Assembly: GCA_039816825.1 (NCBI GenBank)
Contig: JBCBXA010000041.1
Location: 1-23,091 of the forward strand
Direction of reading: 5' to 3'
Length of the DNA stretch: 23,091 nucleotides
Source: JBCBXA01 sp039816825
GTDB taxonomy: Bacteria > Pseudomonadota > Alphaproteobacteria > Rhizobiales > Rhizobiaceae
Part shown: positions 21,363 to 23,091 of the stretch, in pieces
Layout of the letters: every line of letters starts with the position of its first letter
Numbering within the stretch: the first letter of the stretch is position 1
Made by a program: the position numbers and the translations under genes
The notes under the pieces: model-generated
Told to the model about the DNA's origin: nothing
Seen by the model: the letters and a program-made list of their open reading frames with translations, nothing else
Database searches by the model: none

Positions 21363-22187
21363 ATGGGGAAAATTGCAGTGGACGACCAGCTGGACGAAAT
21401 TTACGAGCGTGCGCTCGCCCATCAGGCCGCTGGCAACGTCGAGGCGGCCATCGCTGACTTCAAACATTGTCTGGAATTGGACCCACTAGACCATGGCGGT
21501 GCCGCCGTCAGGCTTGCTGCGCTGGGGGGTGCGCCGTCGCCAGACGCTGCGCCGGTTGCCTATGTGGCAACGCTCTTCGATCAGCATGCCGATGAGTTCG
21601 ATGACGTATTGGTTGGGCAACTCGAATATAAAGTGCCGACCATTGCGCGCGAGCGGTTGGACAAGCTGGGTCTTGCGCGCGGCTTTGACCGTTTTCTTGA
21701 CCTGGGCTGCGGGACAGGCCTCGCCGGTGAAGCGATGGAAGATCTCTGCGACGAACTGGTGGCTGTGGACGTCAGCGAGGAGATGGTGGGCATCGCGGCG
21801 GAACGCGGTTGTTATGACGATCTGTATGTTGCGGAGGCCGTCAATTTTCTGGCCAGCTCAGATGAAGCACCTTTTGACTGCATCTTTGCGACGGACGTTC
21901 TTCCTTATCTGGGTGCTCTGGAAGCCTTTGCCTCTGGTCTTTCGCGATGTGCCAAACCCGGTGCGCTGATCGGCTTTTCAACTGAGACCCAACCAGACAG
22001 CTGGATGGGCGGTGCCGACTGGAAAGTCGGGCCTCACCACCGCTACGCCCACAATATGGACTATGTGAAGGCGGTGCTTGAGGGCGTTGCCATTGACGTG
22101 CGGGATGTTTGTGAGATCACCGTTCGTCTCGAAGAGGGCGAGCCGGTTTCGGGCCATCTGTACCTCGCCACCAAGCGTATGGATTGA
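21363..22187 (+). CDS. TPR-containing class I SAM-dependent methyltransferase (COG4976 type)
   Basis: A 274-residue protein from ATG 21363. The frame continues to 21243, and a GTG at 21378 has the better upstream GGGGA, so the start is uncertain by a few codons. The N-terminal TPR-like segment LDEIYERALAHQAAGNVEAAIADFKHCLELDP is followed by YVATLFDQHADEFDDVLVGQLEY. The SAM-binding motif is FLDLGCGTGLAGEA, then VAVDVSEEMV and the later DCIFATDVLPYLG. This matches the predicted methyltransferases with a TPR repeat. The substrate is unknown. It is divergent from proX. Whether it belongs to the betaine pathway is not evident; SAM use would tie it to methionine supply. Confidence 0.85.
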   Translation: MGKIAVDDQLDEIYERALAHQAAGNVEAAIADFKHCLELDPLDHGGAAVRLAALGGAPSPDAAPVAYVATLFDQHADEFDDVLVGQLEYKVPTIARERLDKLGLARGFDRFLDLGCGTGLAGEAMEDLCDELVAVDVSEEMVGIAAERGCYDDLYVAEAVNFLASSDEAPFDCIFATDVLPYLGALEAFASGLSRCAKPGALIGFSTETQPDSWMGGADWKVGPHHRYAHNMDYVKAVLEGVAIDVRDVCEITVRLEEGEPVSGHLYLATKRMD

Positions 22188-22280
22188 TTGAGCAATTTAG
22201 GCTCATCCGCTCGTATGTGCCGTTCCGTGACACACGCTAACCATCTGTAAAGCGGTAATTTTTTCCGACCATTTTTATCA

Positions 22281-22500
22281 TTTGGTGACCACCTCTTAGC
22301 CGTCTGTTAGGGGCCTGCCGCTATTTCTATTCCTGTTCCGGGCAACTGGTTCTTGGGTGGATCAGGTACTGCGTACCACCTTGCATTTCCCGGCGCGCAC
22401 CAGTTCAGGCCGCCGCGTATTGAGTACGGTCGAACGACCTTAACCGCACTGCTTCCAGCTCGCGTTTTTGAGTGGGATGCAGTGCGGTTTCGCTTTTGTG
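22281..22500 (+). ncRNA. Candidate structured RNA or long leader upstream of cobQ
   Basis: No gene is convincing between 22188 and 22527. A promoter-like TTGGTG followed by a T-rich -10 region near 22300 precedes a stretch that can fold into a long stem. The arms are GGCCTG with CAGGCC, AACTGG with CCAGTT, GGTGG with CCACC, and an apical GGTAC-TGC-GTACC palindrome (22365-22377). GGTCG-AA-CGACC (22428-22439) follows. The stretch ends in the hairpin at 22442-22489. I do not recognise a known family; there is no B12-box, so a standard cobalamin riboswitch is not supported despite the cobQ neighbour. Confidence 0.3.
22442..22489 (+). terminator. Hairpin before cobQ
   Basis: AACCGCACTGC (22442-22452) and GCAGTGCGGTT (22479-22489) form a perfect 11-base stem with a 26-base loop; TCGCTTTTG follows on the plus strand. 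It may end the upstream transcript or attenuate cobQ, whose start is about 40 bases downstream. The long loop is atypical for a Rho-independent terminator. Confidence 0.45.
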
Positions 22501-22527
22501 ATAATGGGTTTCGCGCTAGGCGAGGCC

Positions 22528-23091
22528 ATGCAAAGCGCACCGCAGATTCCAGCTCTGATGTTGCAAGGCACCGGCTCTGACGTTGGCAAGACCGTGCTCG
22601 TGGCTGGTCTATGCCGCCTTTGGGCCAATCGCGGTGTGCGGGTGATGCCGTTCAAGCCGCAGAACATGTCCAACAATGCAGCGGTTGCTGAGGATGGTGG
22701 AGAGATCGGGCGAGCGCAGTGGCTGCAGGCGCTCGCGGCCCGCGTTCCAACCTCGGTTCACATGAACCCGGTTCTCTTGAAACCCCAAAGTCAAACGGGC
22801 AGTCAGATTGTCGTGCACGGCCAGGTCGTCGGTCAGGCCAAAGGGCGTGACTATCAGAAGCTCAAAGCCTCATTTCTCGCCAAAGTGCTCGAGAGCTACG
22901 AGCATTTGCGCTCTCAGGCAGATCTGGTTGTGGTGGAGGGCGCGGGATCACCGGCAGAGATCAACCTGCGATCGGGCGACATTGCCAATATGGGTTTTGC
23001 GACAGCTGCGAATGTACCGGTCGCACTGGTGGGCGATATTGATCGGGGCGGAGTGATCGCTTCCCTGGTGGGGACCCACGCCATCCTTGCC
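22528..23091 (+). CDS. cobQ: Cobyric acid synthase CobQ/CbiP, N-terminal part (3' end outside the window)
   Basis: Amidates the side chains of adenosylcobyrinic acid a,c-diamide to give adenosylcobyric acid in corrinoid synthesis, using glutamine and ATP. The visible 188 codons run to the window end without a stop. The N-terminal ATP-binding domain shows LMLQGTGSDVGKTVLVAGLCR (P-loop), PFKPQNMSNNAAV, GGEIGRAQWLQALAARV, MNPVLLKPQSQTGSQIVV, VVVEGAGSPAEINL and GDIDRGGVIASLVGT, all standard for CobQ. I chose ATG 22528; the in-frame ATG at 22504 has no ribosome site. The catalytic glutamine amidotransferase domain would lie downstream. It suits a cell that needs corrinoid for the methyl-transfer system, although cobQ is common in any B12-making alphaproteobacterium. 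Confidence 0.93.
   Translation, partial: MQSAPQIPALMLQGTGSDVGKTVLVAGLCRLWANRGVRVMPFKPQNMSNNAAVAEDGGEIGRAQWLQALAARVPTSVHMNPVLLKPQSQTGSQIVVHGQVVGQAKGRDYQKLKASFLAKVLESYEHLRSQADLVVVEGAGSPAEINLRSGDIANMGFATAANVPVALVGDIDRGGVIASLVGTHAILA

Noticed and set aside
22310..22440. Signal recognition particle (4.5S) RNA
   Set aside because: The region has a hairpin of suitable size but lacks the conserved GGTCCGGAAGGAAGCAGCC-type loop.
22188..22527. Cobalamin riboswitch before cobQ
   Set aside because: I looked for the conserved B12-box and GCCACTG elements and found none; the secondary structure present is of another kind.

Overview
The window looks like an alphaproteobacterial chromosome segment (inference). 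The supporting features are an AglE-type sugar-binding protein, a DUF1127-like protein, ExoD, a PF13769 'virulence factor' protein, a CobQ of alphaproteobacterial type, high GC content and mostly good Shine-Dalgarno sites. I see no IS element, CRISPR array, tRNA or rRNA. Most of the window is one coherent gene set for demethylating glycine betaine or a related quaternary amine, with the methyl groups passing into the folate pool.

Layout. 1-804 (-): 5' part of an alpha-glucoside-type binding protein (AglE), cut by the window edge, with a LacI-type operator upstream. 1236-3746 (+): dimethylglycine dehydrogenase-like flavoprotein. 3858-4973 (-): GlxA/GbdR-type AraC regulator. 5126-5425 (-) and 5563-6525 (+): a DUF1127-like small protein divergent from a LysR regulator. 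6551-9553 (-): corrinoid reductive activator plus a pterin-binding methyltransferase, divergent from a MetF (9782-10750, +). 10747-13524 (-): DUF1638 protein, ExoD, PF13769 protein and a diverged MTHFR-like protein. 13622-13816 (+): possible small lipoprotein. 13818-14519 (-): corrinoid protein, divergent from a non-pyrrolysine MttB-family methyltransferase (14724-16403, +). 16411-17442 (-): BHMT-like methyltransferase. 17520-21174 (-): ProXWV betaine transporter and a GNAT acetyltransferase. 21363-22187 (+): TPR-containing SAM methyltransferase. 22188-22527: a gene-free stretch with strong secondary structure. 22528-23091 (+): start of cobQ, cut by the window edge.

How the genes fit together (inference from families and context). 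ProXWV imports the betaine. The MttB-family enzyme transfers one methyl to the corrinoid protein. The pterin-binding methyltransferase moves it to tetrahydrofolate. The activator re-reduces oxidised Co(II) corrinoid, MetF oxidises methyl-THF, and CobQ contributes to corrinoid synthesis. The BHMT-like protein offers a second, homocysteine-linked first demethylation. The flavoprotein removes the next methyl from dimethylglycine. A GTCGCAATC-like motif, often in tandem, sits upstream of the flavoprotein, the AraC regulator, proX and the corrinoid protein/MttB pair, suggesting one regulon.

The least explained features are Arg/Gly-rich terminal tails on four separate pathway proteins, a His-rich loop next to the zinc site of the BHMT-like protein, the second diverged MTHFR-like protein, and the uncharacterised DUF1638 and PF13769 proteins in the cluster.
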